Below are positions 1-9,576 of a stretch of 64,000 nt of DNA, piece by piece. The first letter of the stretch is position 1. Each line of letters begins with the position of its first letter. Where the stretch lies: the NCBI GenBank assembly GCA_040081715.1, contig JBEBFY010000014.1:36029-100028 (forward strand), in the 5' to 3' direction. The position numbers were made by a program, and so were the translations under genes. The notes under the pieces were generated by a model. It made no database searches. It had not been told where the DNA came from and saw only the letters and a list, made by a program, of their open reading frames with translations. The DNA comes from CANKJK01 sp040081715 (GTDB taxonomy: Bacteria; Acidobacteriota; Vicinamibacteria; Vicinamibacterales; UBA2999).

Positions 1-51
1 CGAGACCTTCACCGGAGAGGAGCCGTCTGTCGAGCGGTGACGTCGTTCTGA

Positions 52-327
52 GCTGCGAGCTATGGCGTGGGCGGCTCCGAGTTCGGGTTCAGCGCGAACA
101 CGGTGGCCGAGCTCGATCGCCAGACCGCCACCAGCAGCAAGGACGGCTTTGGTCGACACCGTGCGATGGGCGCGCTCATCAGCGGTGTGTAGGATGACAT
201 CTATAACGCCGTTGGCGCCGTCACGCTCGTGTCACGCGCCACGGTGAGGGCGGAGAAGTTGGACACGGGTGGCTGGTGCGTGACGATTGCCGACTGGGAG
301 TGCTGGTTCTGGAACGCCTACGACTGA
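52..327 (+). pseudogene. Decayed or interrupted ORF of unknown function
   Basis: One reading frame is open over this stretch except for a TAG at 190-192 and is bounded upstream by an in-frame TGA at 49-51. The conceptual product reads ...YGVGGSEFGFSANTV... before the TAG. After it come a hydrophobic stretch and a Trp/Cys-rich end (...GGWCVTIADWECWFWNAYD) that stops at TGA 325-327. The protein-like composition on both sides of the stop suggests a once-continuous gene with a nonsense change (TAT or TAC to TAG would restore Tyr). The 5' end lies outside or near the window edge and may also carry a frameshift. I do not recognise the family. Stop readthrough is possible but less likely than decay. 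Confidence 0.35.
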
Positions 328-452
328 GCTGTGCCGAGGTACTGAGTCACATACGCGCTTTGCGTCAACCTTTCGGATGCCGTTAGCATTGTGTACCGTC
401 ACCGGGTTGTCGTAGCCGACAGTCCGTCCTTCTCGTCTCATGGAGCGTCTGT

Positions 453-1682
453 ATGGTGAGTTTGAAGAGTGCCTGCCGTTTATTCACGACAGTTGCGATA
501 GCGGCCCTGGTGTCTGGTTCGCCGGCCTGGGCGCAGGTCGCCCCGCCAGGGGTGTACCGGGATGCGCGGCGTATCGGTGGAGCGACGTCGTTCTACAGGC
601 CACCGCTCACCGATGTCGCTAGCCTGAAGCGGATGGCGGGCGCCCGTGGTATTCCCGAGGACATCCGGAAGCTGCTTGCTGACAGCGGCATCTCCGAAAC
701 ATCCGACGCCGTCATGGCCCTGCTGTCCGGTGTCACGTCATCGGTCAGAGGAGGCCTCTGCACGGACGCGACGCCCAGCGACGGTGTGCTCGTCGAATGC
801 GATTTCCAGCCCGGCGCGACCCTGGAGTGGATGGCCTACCGCCCCAACGTCGGCAAGGGGGACCGCACAGCCGGCCGCGTCGAGCGATTCCGATGGGCAG
901 GCAAGGCTCCGTTCGCGGCTTTCCTGTTCCGCCTGACCAACAACAACAAGGTCTACACGTTCGTCGTGCCGAAGGCGTGCGGCAATCTGGCGCTGATGTC
1001 GGTTGCGAACATCCCGCCGGCCGTAGCTCGGATCGTTCCGCCGGCGCCCGCGCCGACACCCGCCCCCGCTCCCGCGCCGCCGCCTCCTCCGGCTGCTGCT
1101 CCCGCACCAGCGCCAGCTCCCGCGCCGGCACCGCCGCCGACACCCGCCCCGATAGCGATACCGGCGCCAGTGGCGAAAGCCACGGCGTTCTTCGTCGAGG
1201 GGCTGGTGGGTAAGGACCGTCGCGTACGACCGATCGCCGGCAGAACGACGGTCAACGGCTTGATCCCAGTGGGAAACGCCGGGGTGTCGAACCTCGACTT
1301 TGCCCAGTGCTCACCCAATCTCGGGGCGAAAGTCGGCATCGCCAAACGGTTCCAGAACAACTGGGAACTCGCCGTCGCCGGAGGCGTGGCGCTCAGTCTG
1401 GTCAACGCGGACGGGAAGGTGCGAGAGCACGAGGTCCTGGCCGACGTCGAGGCGAACAAGTATCTACGCAACGGGATGTATCTCGGCACCGGGCTCTCGG
1501 CCTGGGACATTCTCCATAGCGACACCATCACGCCGGCGTGGCTCGTGCACTTTGGCGTGCCGCTTGGCACTCAGCCCTCGCACCAGGTGTATTTCGTGGG
1601 AGAGGGTCGCCTGCTGCTGAGAGCGATCGACGACGTCTCGAACAACTACCAGTTCTGGGGCGGCCTGCGAGTGCACTTCTAA
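453..1682 (+). CDS. Secreted protein with Pro/Ala-rich linker and C-terminal beta-barrel-like domain
   Basis: This 409-residue protein has a clear Sec signal peptide (residues 1-27, cleavage after SPAWA). A mature N-terminal domain of about 165 residues follows, then a linker of about 45 residues made almost only of Pro and Ala (roughly residues 190-240), then a C-terminal domain of about 165 residues. The C-terminal domain alternates polar and apolar residues and ends in Phe (GGLRVHF), as outer-membrane barrels do. The ATG at 453 is preceded by GGAG 7 nt upstream. I infer a periplasmic domain tethered to, or spanning toward, the outer membrane. I do not recognise a named family. A strong palindrome downstream probably terminates transcription. 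Confidence 0.7.
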   Translation: MVSLKSACRLFTTVAIAALVSGSPAWAQVAPPGVYRDARRIGGATSFYRPPLTDVASLKRMAGARGIPEDIRKLLADSGISETSDAVMALLSGVTSSVRGGLCTDATPSDGVLVECDFQPGATLEWMAYRPNVGKGDRTAGRVERFRWAGKAPFAAFLFRLTNNNKVYTFVVPKACGNLALMSVANIPPAVARIVPPAPAPTPAPAPAPPPPPAAAPAPAPAPAPAPPPTPAPIAIPAPVAKATAFFVEGLVGKDRRVRPIAGRTTVNGLIPVGNAGVSNLDFAQCSPNLGAKVGIAKRFQNNWELAVAGGVALSLVNADGKVREHEVLADVEANKYLRNGMYLGTGLSAWDILHSDTITPAWLVHFGVPLGTQPSHQVYFVGEGRLLLRAIDDVSNNYQFWGGLRVHF

Positions 1683-1703
1683 CTCGCGGCAACTGACACG
1701 GTA

Positions 1704-1729
1704 ACAGCGTGGCCGCGCGGCCACGCTGT
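1704..1729. terminator. Perfect 26-bp palindrome between convergent genes
   Basis: The sequence is fully self-complementary (arms begin ACAGCGTGGCCGC). It lies 22 bp after the stop of the upstream + strand gene and 15 bp before the stop of the - strand cytochrome gene. This suits a bidirectional terminator for the convergent pair. There is no T tract, so it may act as a structural barrier or 3' end stabiliser. Confidence 0.6.
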
Positions 1730-1744
1730 CGCTCCGCCCCGGCG

Positions 1745-3982
1745 TCAGTAGGACACCCTGTTCTGTGCCGCCACCTGCGCCGCGCTTCGGAACTGGAAGC
1801 GGGCCACGCGGCTCGACTGGTCGCAGGGCAGCCAGGCTTCTCCTCGCGCTTCATCCCACCACATGTGACGTGAGCCGCATCCGTGGCTCGGCAGCCGGAA
1901 CACCGTCCACTGTTTCGTTGAGGGATTGAGCTTCACGATGGCGTCCGCGTTTGGGACATCGGTGTAGACGTTGTGCAGGCCGTCAACGCGCGTGGAGTAG
2001 GCGTGTCCACTGACCGGGAGCGGATAGTACGTGGGAACGCGCGTGTGGATGTCGATGCCGGCGAGTACGCCGCTGCCCCAGTTGGGGACCCACACGGTAG
2101 AACCCTTCTTGTCTGCGGCGAGGCGCCGTGGCGCCGAGGCGAACGGCACCGGGCCTGCCGGGTAGCTGCCCCAACTCTGTGAGCCGATGGACGCGTAGAA
2201 GTCCAGGTCGGCTCGGGTCATCAGCGCGCGGCGAGTGGCCCACAGCGGGTCGCGCATGGGGATGTTCCAGGCACGGCCGGTTGTCGCATCCACCTTCGTG
2301 ACGATGTCCGAAAGGAAGCCGCTCCACCAGCCGTTGTCCTCTGCGTCTGCGGCCACGCCGTAGGTCGTGCCGTCGGCGGGCGTGGCCTGCTGGAAGAGCC
2401 GGAACGTGCGGGTGGCCGGGTCGAAGCGGAATGAGCCGTACAGGCCGTTGGTCCAGACGCGGCCACGGCTGTCCACGTCGTTGGAGTTCATGAACGGCCC
2501 CATGCCCCGTGCGGGCGCGAACGTGTCGAGCGTCACCGCCGAGGGGTCGAGGCGCCCGAGCCGGCCTCCGAAGTGGAACCAGAAGCGGCCCGACTGGTCC
2601 TGTGCGATCTGCTCGGAGATGAAGACCTTCCCCTCTGCATCGGTGAGCGTGACGGCGCGCATCTGTCCCGTGGAGGGGTCCAACCGGACCAGGGTCCGGT
2701 TGGTTTCAAACGACGTCCGGTTCTCGATGACCCAGGCCGCGCCGCTCGCGTCGGTGGCCACGTCGTGCGGGCCGACGATGCCGTGCATGCCGACGGCGGG
2801 GCCATCCGCCCAGTTGGCGCCGTTGTGCCAGGCCAGTTCGTTCTGCCGTTCGCCGATCGGGATGTCGTACTCGGTAATGACTACCCTCGCCGCCTCGCCG
2901 CGCGGGCGTGCGGGCACGGTGAGCGTCATCGGCGACGGGCTGGGACCGCGCATCTCCGTCAGGTACTTTGTCAGGTCCTCGCGGTGGTGCCGGATGATGG
3001 CGCCCAGAAATCCAAGCTGTTCGTCCTTCGGATCGAGCCGGCCACTCCACCCAGTGTGCGATGCCTCCTCCATGGAGCGGACGACGGCCCGCCAGCCGGC
3101 TTCATCGAACCGGTTCTGCAGCACGACGGCCAGGCTGTGGCAGTCCGCGCAGCTTACGAAGAGCACCTGTTTCATGCGCCGGTGCTCGCGCGTGTCCGAT
3201 GGGAGCGCGTCGAGCCACTGATCGCCGGTGAGTTGGGCAGCGAAGTCCGGCGTGGAGGCCAGCGAAAGGGCCTGCGTAACCGGCCCGGACGGATCGAGGG
3301 TCACCGTGGCGTGAGCGTCGCGGAAGCCGGCCGCCTGCGCCCAGATGTCATAGCGCCCGGCCGGCAGGGCCGGAAACACGAACACGCCGCGTGTGTCCGT
3401 GTACACCGATGTCGTGATGGTCTGGCCGGGCGCTTTCACGGACACGGCGGCGCCATCGAGCGGCGTGCCGCTGGCGATCCGCACTGTGCCCCGCAGCAAG
3501 GCGTCTGCTGGTGCGACCGGCGCCGGGGCGTCCGGGGGCCGAACGGCCCGTAGCACCTTCGCCGCCGCGCGGTTCCGCTGGTCCGGTGTGGGAGCGCCTT
3601 CAGGCGACACCGTTCGGAGAAACCCGACGATCTCGTCTACCTGGCCCGCGACCAGGCCGTGCCGGAACCCGGGCATCCGGGCGGAGCCGGCCGCAACCTT
3701 CTCCCGAACCTGTGGCTCGCCCATGCGGGTGAGCGTGTCGCGATCAATCCACGGTCCCATGGTCTGGTAGGTCGGGGTGCCAAGGCCGTCGTGGCAGAAG
3801 GCGCAGCGCTGGAGCCAGGTGGCGCGGCCCCGCCGGACCGGCTCGTCCAGGGAAGGCCCGGCCGTGAGCCGCATCATGTCGTAGTCGCGCTGCACGACCA
3901 CCACGTCGCTTGATGGGGCCTGCGCCGAGAGCACGGCCACGGCGCCTGCCAGGAGAAGCACGAGCGTCCTGAGTGTTCGCAT
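1745..3982 (-). CDS. Secreted cytochrome c / carboxypeptidase-regulatory-like / Vgb-type beta-propeller protein
   Basis: The 745-residue product has a signal peptide (MRTLRTLVLLLAGAVAVLSA). A cytochrome c domain follows, with heme motif CAFCH at residues 60-64 and a candidate axial Met in ARMPGF near 103. Next come a carboxypeptidase-regulatory-like beta-sandwich (about 162-235), a second heme motif CADCH at 278-282, and a C-terminal six- or seven-bladed propeller of the streptogramin-lyase (Vgb)/SMP-30 type (about 385-735). The start at 3982 is chosen because the signal peptide begins there; the frame stays open upstream without coding character. A TAGAAT hexamer lies 8 nt before the ATG and no ribosome binding site is visible. 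A periplasmic redox role is inferred; the substrate is unknown. It is divergent from the TonB-dependent receptor. Confidence 0.8.
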   Translation of the reverse strand: MRTLRTLVLLLAGAVAVLSAQAPSSDVVVVQRDYDMMRLTAGPSLDEPVRRGRATWLQRCAFCHDGLGTPTYQTMGPWIDRDTLTRMGEPQVREKVAAGSARMPGFRHGLVAGQVDEIVGFLRTVSPEGAPTPDQRNRAAAKVLRAVRPPDAPAPVAPADALLRGTVRIASGTPLDGAAVSVKAPGQTITTSVYTDTRGVFVFPALPAGRYDIWAQAAGFRDAHATVTLDPSGPVTQALSLASTPDFAAQLTGDQWLDALPSDTREHRRMKQVLFVSCADCHSLAVVLQNRFDEAGWRAVVRSMEEASHTGWSGRLDPKDEQLGFLGAIIRHHREDLTKYLTEMRGPSPSPMTLTVPARPRGEAARVVITEYDIPIGERQNELAWHNGANWADGPAVGMHGIVGPHDVATDASGAAWVIENRTSFETNRTLVRLDPSTGQMRAVTLTDAEGKVFISEQIAQDQSGRFWFHFGGRLGRLDPSAVTLDTFAPARGMGPFMNSNDVDSRGRVWTNGLYGSFRFDPATRTFRLFQQATPADGTTYGVAADAEDNGWWSGFLSDIVTKVDATTGRAWNIPMRDPLWATRRALMTRADLDFYASIGSQSWGSYPAGPVPFASAPRRLAADKKGSTVWVPNWGSGVLAGIDIHTRVPTYYPLPVSGHAYSTRVDGLHNVYTDVPNADAIVKLNPSTKQWTVFRLPSHGCGSRHMWWDEARGEAWLPCDQSSRVARFQFRSAAQVAAQNRVSY

Positions 3983-4263
3983 GATGCGGAATTCTAGGCG
4001 GAGAGGGAGGTTGGCAGAGGCGCCTGGGCTGACAAGGTCGCCGAAAGGGCAACTGCCAGAAGGAAGGTCGTCGGCCGGCGGACCGTGCAACGACAGGGGG
4101 GAGGCGCATAACCGTCTTTTCGGTACAATCCCAGACGTGCCGTCCGGCCCCAGTCACCCCGTTGTTACCGTGGCTTGGTACTGTCGTCCCACCGCACCGA
4201 GTCCGTGCGCACCAGGCCGTTCCATTCGTCCCGAAATCCGTTCCTCTCTGGAGTGCATATCCC

Positions 4264-7200
4264 ATGAAGCGCTTGTCTGATATCGCGATGAGGGTCACCC
4301 GATGTGTCTCGCTCCTCGCGCTCTGCGCCCTGCTCGTTCCGGCCCTTGCTGGTGCCCAGGGTGTCACCACAGGTGTCATGAGCGGCGTGGTTGCCAATGT
4401 GCAGGGCCAGCCGGTCGCCGGCGCCAGTGTGATCGCGATTCACGAACCATCCGGCACCGTGTATGAAACGACCAGCCGCGCCGACGGCCGGTTTTCCATG
4501 CCCGGCCTGCGCGTGGGTGGACCCTACTCGGTGACCGTTAACTACGTCGGCACCGGCGGTGGGACGGCCTTCGAGCCGCGCACGATCACGGACCTGCAGA
4601 TCACGCTCGGCAACGCCACGGACGTGCCCGTGCAGGTGAAGACGGTGAACCTGACGGAGACGGTGACGGTGACGGCGACGGCGCCCGACGCGGTGTTCAG
4701 CTCGAGCCGTACCGGCGCCGCCACGTCGGTCGCGCGCCAGGAAATTGCGCTGATGCCGACATTGAACGGCCGCATCACCGACATCATGCGTCTCACGCCC
4801 CAGGCCAACGGCGGCAACATCGCCGGCAACGACAACCGGATGAATAACATCACGGTTGACGGGTCCACGCTGAACAGCGCGTTCGGCCTGGCCGGCCAAC
4901 CGGGCGACCGCACCGGCGTGGCTCCCATCTCACTCGAGTCCATCGAGCAGGTGCAGGTCAACGTGGCGCCCTTCGACGTGCGCCAGGGCGCGTTCATCGG
5001 CGCCGGCATCAACTCCGTGACGCGCAGCGGCACCAATAAGTTGGTCGGCTCCTTCTATCATCGGTTCCGGGACCAGAGCTTTGTGGGCACGGAGGCCAAG
5101 GGCCAGTTCGTCAACCCTGGCACCTTCACGTTCCGGAACACCGGCGGCTGGGCAGGCGCGCCGATCATCAAGAACAAGTGGTTCGTGTTCGGCAACTACG
5201 AGGATCAGAACGACGAACGGCCCCTCATCAACTTCCGCGCCAACAACGGCGGTGAAGCCGTCGGCGGGCAGGTGACGCGCGTGCTGAACTCGGACCTCAC
5301 GACCCTCAGCGCGTTTCTGAAATCGAACTTCAAGTACGAGACGGGCGCCTTCAACAACATCCCGAAGGGCACCCCGGTGAAGCGCTTCCTGCTGCGCAGC
5401 GACTACAACATCAACAACTCCAACAAGCTCAGCTTCCGCTACAACCATCTGGACTCATTCACCGACGTTGGCCTGTCGTCGTCGACCTCGGCGCTGCGTG
5501 GCAGAACGACCAACAGCACGAACTTCCTTTCCTTCGAGAACTCGAACTACAAGATCAAGGAGAACATCCGGTCGGGCATCGGCGAGTGGAACTCCGTGAT
5601 CGGCTCCTCGATGTCCAACTCCGTCCAGGCCGGTTACACGTTCCAGGATGAGGGCCGCGGCTACAGGAGCGAGCCGTTCCCGTTCATCGACATTCTCGAG
5701 GGTGGCACGTCCTACACTTCATTCGGGTTCGAGCCCTTCACGGTCAACAACGAACTGAGCTACAAGACGCTCCAGTTCCAGGACAACTTCACCAAGTACG
5801 GCGTCCGTCACTCCTGGACCTTCGGCGGGTACGCGGAGAAGTACCACTCGGATAACTCCTTCTTCGGGTGCTGCCCGCAGGGCGCCTGGGCGTACAGCTC
5901 CCTCCAGGACTTCTACACGGATGCGCTCGATTACCTCGCGAACCCGAACCGGACGGTGTCACCGGTCACCGCCAATGCCTTCCAGGTACGCTGGAGCAAC
6001 ATCCCGGATCTGGCCAAGCCCTTGCAGCCGCTGGATGTGTGGTACACGGCCGGCTATGTGCAGGACGAGTGGCGGCCGCGCGGCAACGTGACTGTGACTG
6101 CTGGCATCCGCGCGGACCTCACCAGCTTCAAGAACACAGCCTTCCGCAACACGAGCGCGGACGCCCTGGTCTTCCGGGACGCCTCGGGTGCCGCCGTGAA
6201 GTACGACACGGGCATCATGCCGAAGTCGACCATTCTGTGGTCGCCGCGCGTGGGCATGAATTGGGACGTGTTCGGTGACCAGTCCACCCAGGTGCGCGGG
6301 GGCACGGGACTCTTCACGGGCCGGCCCGCCTACGTGTGGATTTCCAATCAGGTCGGCAACACCGGCGTCCTGATCGGCGAGAACATCAACCTGGCTCCCG
6401 GAACGGCTTTTCCGTTCGCACCAACGGCGGACCGCTACAAACCGGCCACCGTGACAGGCGCGGGCGCCCGCAGCTACGCGCTGAACGTGACCGACGAGAA
6501 CTTCAAGTTTCCGCAGGTGTTCCGCGTGAACGGTGCCTTCGACAGGCGCCTGCCCTGGGGCCTGACGAGTACCACCGAGATGCTCTTCGCGAAGGACATC
6601 AACGGCATCTACTACATCAACGCCAACCTCCCTGCGGCACAGAGCGCGTTCACGGGCATCGACGCCCGCCCCCGCTGGACGGGCACCGCGTGCGCCGCGG
6701 CTGGTCAGGCCGGCGGGTGCGTCACGCGCCTCAACAACGACGTGGGCAACCAGGTGACCAACGCCTTCGTGCTCCAGAACGGCAACACGGGTAACTCCTG
6801 GAACATCGCGCAGACCCTGGCGAAGACCACGAGCTTTGGCCTCTCGGTCCGCGGTGCCTACAGCTACGGCGTCTCGAAGTCCGTCTCGGACCCGGAGTCC
6901 ACGGCAGCCACCAGTTTCTCGCGCAATTCGCACCGTGCGGACCCGAACAACCCAGGCGCCAGCACCTCCATGTGGTCGCCGGGGCACCGGGTCTTTGCGT
7001 TGGTGAACTACGTGAAGCAGTACAAGAACTTCGGCACGACGTCCGTGTCGATGTTCTGGGAAGCGCGCCACAATTCGCTGAGCGGGTCATCCAGGCTGAG
7101 CTATGTGTTCGCCGGTGACATGAACGGCGACGGCGTCGCCGCCAACGACCTCATCTACGTGCCGAAGGACACCTCCGAGATGAACTTCTCGGCCTTCGCG

Positions 7201-7650
7201 GCCGGCGGCCGCACGTTCACCGCGGCTGAGCAGGCGGACGCGTTCGAGGCCTACATCAAGCAGGATCCCTACCTGAAGACCCGTCGCGGGCAGTACGCCG
7301 AGCGGAACGGCCTGGCGCTGCCGATGTTCCGGAGCGCGGACCTGTCGATCACCCAGGACCTGTTCCGAAACATCGCCGGGGCGAAGAATGGCTTCCAGCT
7401 TCGGCTGGACATCAACAACGTCGGGAACCTGCTCAACAGCAACTGGGGTGTGGCGCAGCGGCCGATCGCGGCGCTCAACACCAACGCACAGTTGCAGCTC
7501 CTGACGAATCCGGCCGTGGACGCGCAGGGGCGTGCGACCTATCGGCTGGCGACGTTCAACAACGAGTTGCTCAAGCAGACGTTCCAGTCCGCCGCTACAA
7601 CAAGCGATGTCTACCAGATGATGCTGAGCCTGCGGTACTCGTTCAACTAA
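4264..7650 (+). CDS. TonB-dependent receptor, Oar-like, with carboxypeptidase-regulatory domain
   Basis: This 1128-residue outer-membrane protein starts with a signal peptide (to about residue 36, LVPALAGAQ). A carboxypeptidase-regulatory-like domain follows (about 38-125, GVVANVQGQPVAGASVIAI). Next is a TonB plug region (about 150-270, with TSVARQEIALMPTLNGRIT and repeated Asn-rich turns) and a large beta-barrel ending LRYSFN. The architecture matches the Oar/SusC-like receptors that are abundant in Acidobacteriota; the ligand cannot be told from sequence. The ATG at 4264 is preferred over the upstream in-frame start at 4162 because the signal peptide begins there. A TACAAT -10-like hexamer lies at 4124-4129, giving a long 5' leader. 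A stem-loop terminator follows. Confidence 0.9.
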   Translation: MKRLSDIAMRVTRCVSLLALCALLVPALAGAQGVTTGVMSGVVANVQGQPVAGASVIAIHEPSGTVYETTSRADGRFSMPGLRVGGPYSVTVNYVGTGGGTAFEPRTITDLQITLGNATDVPVQVKTVNLTETVTVTATAPDAVFSSSRTGAATSVARQEIALMPTLNGRITDIMRLTPQANGGNIAGNDNRMNNITVDGSTLNSAFGLAGQPGDRTGVAPISLESIEQVQVNVAPFDVRQGAFIGAGINSVTRSGTNKLVGSFYHRFRDQSFVGTEAKGQFVNPGTFTFRNTGGWAGAPIIKNKWFVFGNYEDQNDERPLINFRANNGGEAVGGQVTRVLNSDLTTLSAFLKSNFKYETGAFNNIPKGTPVKRFLLRSDYNINNSNKLSFRYNHLDSFTDVGLSSSTSALRGRTTNSTNFLSFENSNYKIKENIRSGIGEWNSVIGSSMSNSVQAGYTFQDEGRGYRSEPFPFIDILEGGTSYTSFGFEPFTVNNELSYKTLQFQDNFTKYGVRHSWTFGGYAEKYHSDNSFFGCCPQGAWAYSSLQDFYTDALDYLANPNRTVSPVTANAFQVRWSNIPDLAKPLQPLDVWYTAGYVQDEWRPRGNVTVTAGIRADLTSFKNTAFRNTSADALVFRDASGAAVKYDTGIMPKSTILWSPRVGMNWDVFGDQSTQVRGGTGLFTGRPAYVWISNQVGNTGVLIGENINLAPGTAFPFAPTADRYKPATVTGAGARSYALNVTDENFKFPQVFRVNGAFDRRLPWGLTSTTEMLFAKDINGIYYINANLPAAQSAFTGIDARPRWTGTACAAAGQAGGCVTRLNNDVGNQVTNAFVLQNGNTGNSWNIAQTLAKTTSFGLSVRGAYSYGVSKSVSDPESTAATSFSRNSHRADPNNPGASTSMWSPGHRVFALVNYVKQYKNFGTTSVSMFWEARHNSLSGSSRLSYVFAGDMNGDGVAANDLIYVPKDTSEMNFSAFAAGGRTFTAAEQADAFEAYIKQDPYLKTRRGQYAERNGLALPMFRSADLSITQDLFRNIAGAKNGFQLRLDINNVGNLLNSNWGVAQRPIAALNTNAQLQLLTNPAVDAQGRATYRLATFNNELLKQTFQSAATTSDVYQMMLSLRYSFN

Positions 7651-7662
7651 GACGCGTTCACC

Positions 7663-7688
7663 GGGGGTCGTCCGTCCGGGCGGCCCCC
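7663..7688 (+). terminator. Rho-independent terminator after the TonB-dependent receptor gene
   Basis: A 12-bp stem (left arm begins GGGGGTCG, right arm ends CGGCCCCC, with G-U pairs) closes over a 2-nt loop and is followed by a T/C-rich run (TCTCTCTTCC). It begins 12 bp after the receptor stop codon. Confidence 0.7.
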
Positions 7689-7804
7689 GTCTCTCTTCCG
7701 TCTCTCTTCGTCCCCTCCCTTCACGTTCCCGGCACGATTCGCTGGCGGTCCTGCGCCATGCGGTACACTTTCCGGGTTCCACCGTCGTATCTCACTCTGC
7801 AGGC

Positions 7805-9196
7805 ATGTCCGTAGCCCCGGCCCGCCGTACGTTCGACCGTTCCCTCGTGGAAGGCCCCCTCGGGCCCGCCGTGTGGCGTCTGGCGTGGCCCACCATGCTC
7901 CAGAACGTTGTGGCCGGACTGCAGGGCATCATCGACCACACGATGGTCGGCCACATGGTCGGCTTCACGGGCAACGCCGCCATCGGCGTGAGCTGGCAGA
8001 TGATGCTGGTCGTCATCGTCTTCATCAGTTCGCTCTTCACCGGCATGGCCGTGCTCGTGGCGCGCTTTGCCGGCGCGAACGAACCCGAAAAGGTCAACCG
8101 CGTCGTCTACCAGTCGTTCCTGACGGCGGCCGGCCTGGCGGTGATCATGGCGGTGGTGGGTTACGTGGCCTCACCGGCGTTGCTGCGGCTGGTCAATGCG
8201 GCTCCCGAGGTGCAGCAGGAAGCGTTGCCCTTCATGCGGGTGATGTTCCTGGGCGGCATCGGGCTGATGATGTTCTTCATGCTCGGCGGCGCGTTCAGGG
8301 CCGCCGGTGACCCGCACACGCCGCTCAAGCTCGGTATTGCCCTCACGGTGCTGACGGTGGCGTTCAACGTGGTGCTGATTCCCATCTTCGGCACCGTCGG
8401 GGCAGCCTACGGCACCGTTGCCAGCAACATCTCGGTGAGCATCTACGGCATCTGGAAGCTCTTCAGCCCGCACTCGGTCATCCACATGCACCGGGGCATG
8501 GACCTGAAGCCGGACTTCACGATCATCCGGTCGCTCTTCCGCTTCGGCCTGCCCACGGGCGTGCAGGGCATCGCGATGAACGTGGGCGGCGTGCTCATGC
8601 TCCGGTTCATCGGATCCCTTGAGCACAGTGCCGCCGCGCAGGCGGCCTACGCGGTGGGCTACACCGAGCTCTTCTCCCTCATCACCTGGACCGCGCAAGG
8701 GCTGCTCGGCGCATCGTCGACGATTGCCGGGCAGAACCTCGGGGCCGGGAAGCCCGACCGCGCCGAGGCCGGTGTATGGATGGCGGCGCGGATCGGACTG
8801 GTGGCCGCCGCAGCCGTGGGCGCGCTGTTCGTGTTCGTGCCGGGCCTGCTGCTCGACATCTTCGCGATGAAGGATCCGTTTGCCGCGTCGATTGGCGTGG
8901 AGTTACTGAGCTACCTCGCGGTGTCGGGCTTCTTCGTCACGCTGGCGCTCAGCTACACGGGCGGCCTGCAGGGCACGGGCGACACGAAGAGCCCGCTCTA
9001 CATTTCCCTTGTCTCGCAGTTCCTGCTGCCGATCGGGCTCTGCAGCATCATCCAGTCGATGCGTCCGCTCGTGCCAGGGGACATCTGGCTGGCCATCGTG
9101 CTCGGCCACGTGACCCGCGGCGTGCTGAGCATGGTGCGCTTCCGGCAGGGCCGCTGGCGCGGCATCAGGGTCGATATCGAGACCGCCCGCTCCTAG
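7805..9196 (+). CDS. MATE family efflux transporter
   Basis: The 463-residue protein has about 12 hydrophobic segments arranged as two similar halves, the hallmark of MATE (multidrug and toxin extrusion) antiporters. Typical features are PTMLQNVVAGLQGIIDHTMV near the N terminus, GGAFRAAGDPHTPLK at the end of the first half, and GGLQGTGDTKSPLYI at the equivalent place in the second half. Length and layout fit the NorM/DinF-like group. It should exchange Na+ or H+ for organic cations across the inner membrane; the substrate is unknown. A TACACT -10-like hexamer lies at 7764-7769. It appears monocistronic. Confidence 0.9.
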   Translation: MSVAPARRTFDRSLVEGPLGPAVWRLAWPTMLQNVVAGLQGIIDHTMVGHMVGFTGNAAIGVSWQMMLVVIVFISSLFTGMAVLVARFAGANEPEKVNRVVYQSFLTAAGLAVIMAVVGYVASPALLRLVNAAPEVQQEALPFMRVMFLGGIGLMMFFMLGGAFRAAGDPHTPLKLGIALTVLTVAFNVVLIPIFGTVGAAYGTVASNISVSIYGIWKLFSPHSVIHMHRGMDLKPDFTIIRSLFRFGLPTGVQGIAMNVGGVLMLRFIGSLEHSAAAQAAYAVGYTELFSLITWTAQGLLGASSTIAGQNLGAGKPDRAEAGVWMAARIGLVAAAAVGALFVFVPGLLLDIFAMKDPFAASIGVELLSYLAVSGFFVTLALSYTGGLQGTGDTKSPLYISLVSQFLLPIGLCSIIQSMRPLVPGDIWLAIVLGHVTRGVLSMVRFRQGRWRGIRVDIETARS

Positions 9197-9315
9197 CAGC
9201 CCGTGGTGAAGGTCTGAGTCATCAGGGAACAACCTGAGCGATCGTTCGTACTACACCCGCCTATGGCGATGGGCACCCGAGAGACCGACCACGCGGTGTT
9301 ACGGATCGCCACAGG

Positions 9316-9559
9316 TCGGCAATTCGGGGATTTCTCCGGCTCCCGTTGGAAGAACCCCCGCCGGATCACGCGACGCTGTCGCGTACGCGGCGTCTGATCG
9401 ATGTTGAGACGCACCGGGATGTCTACGCGCGGTTCCAACACCGCGCAGATCGGCGTCGACGACCCGCAGTCGCTGGACGAGGTCATCGCCGACAAGGGGT
9501 CCCACTGCAACCAGACGATGGTGGACCTCGAGGCCGCCCGCACCGTCGGCACCCGCACC
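9316..9559 (+). pseudogene. Transposase relic (DUF772/DDE_Tnp_1 type, IS1182/IS5-like)
   Basis: Two fragments of one transposase remain in different frames. The first (about 9316-9425) reads RGFLRLPLEEPPPDHATLSR and then TRRLIDVETHRDVYA, the conserved DUF772 end of these transposases. The second (about 9458-9559) reads DDPQSLDEVIADKGSHCNQT and then MVDLEAA, the DDE-domain block usually written VADKGYHSNQTMVDL. The catalytic centre between them is deleted and the C terminus is missing, so this is a dead remnant. It lies in the gap between the MATE gene and the wzm/wzt pair and occupies most of that intergenic stretch (9197-9576); nothing else is recognisable there. Confidence 0.8.
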
Positions 9560-9576
9560 TGCCCAGGGACCGCGCA

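Noticed and set aside
1048..1170. Tandem repeat or CRISPR-like array in the GCGCCGGCACC-type stretch
   Set aside because: The repetition is the coding sequence of a Pro/Ala linker within a gene, with no spacers.
5959..7071. Minus-strand frame inside the TonB receptor gene
   Set aside because: The receptor frame is continuous and recognisable throughout; this is a shadow frame.
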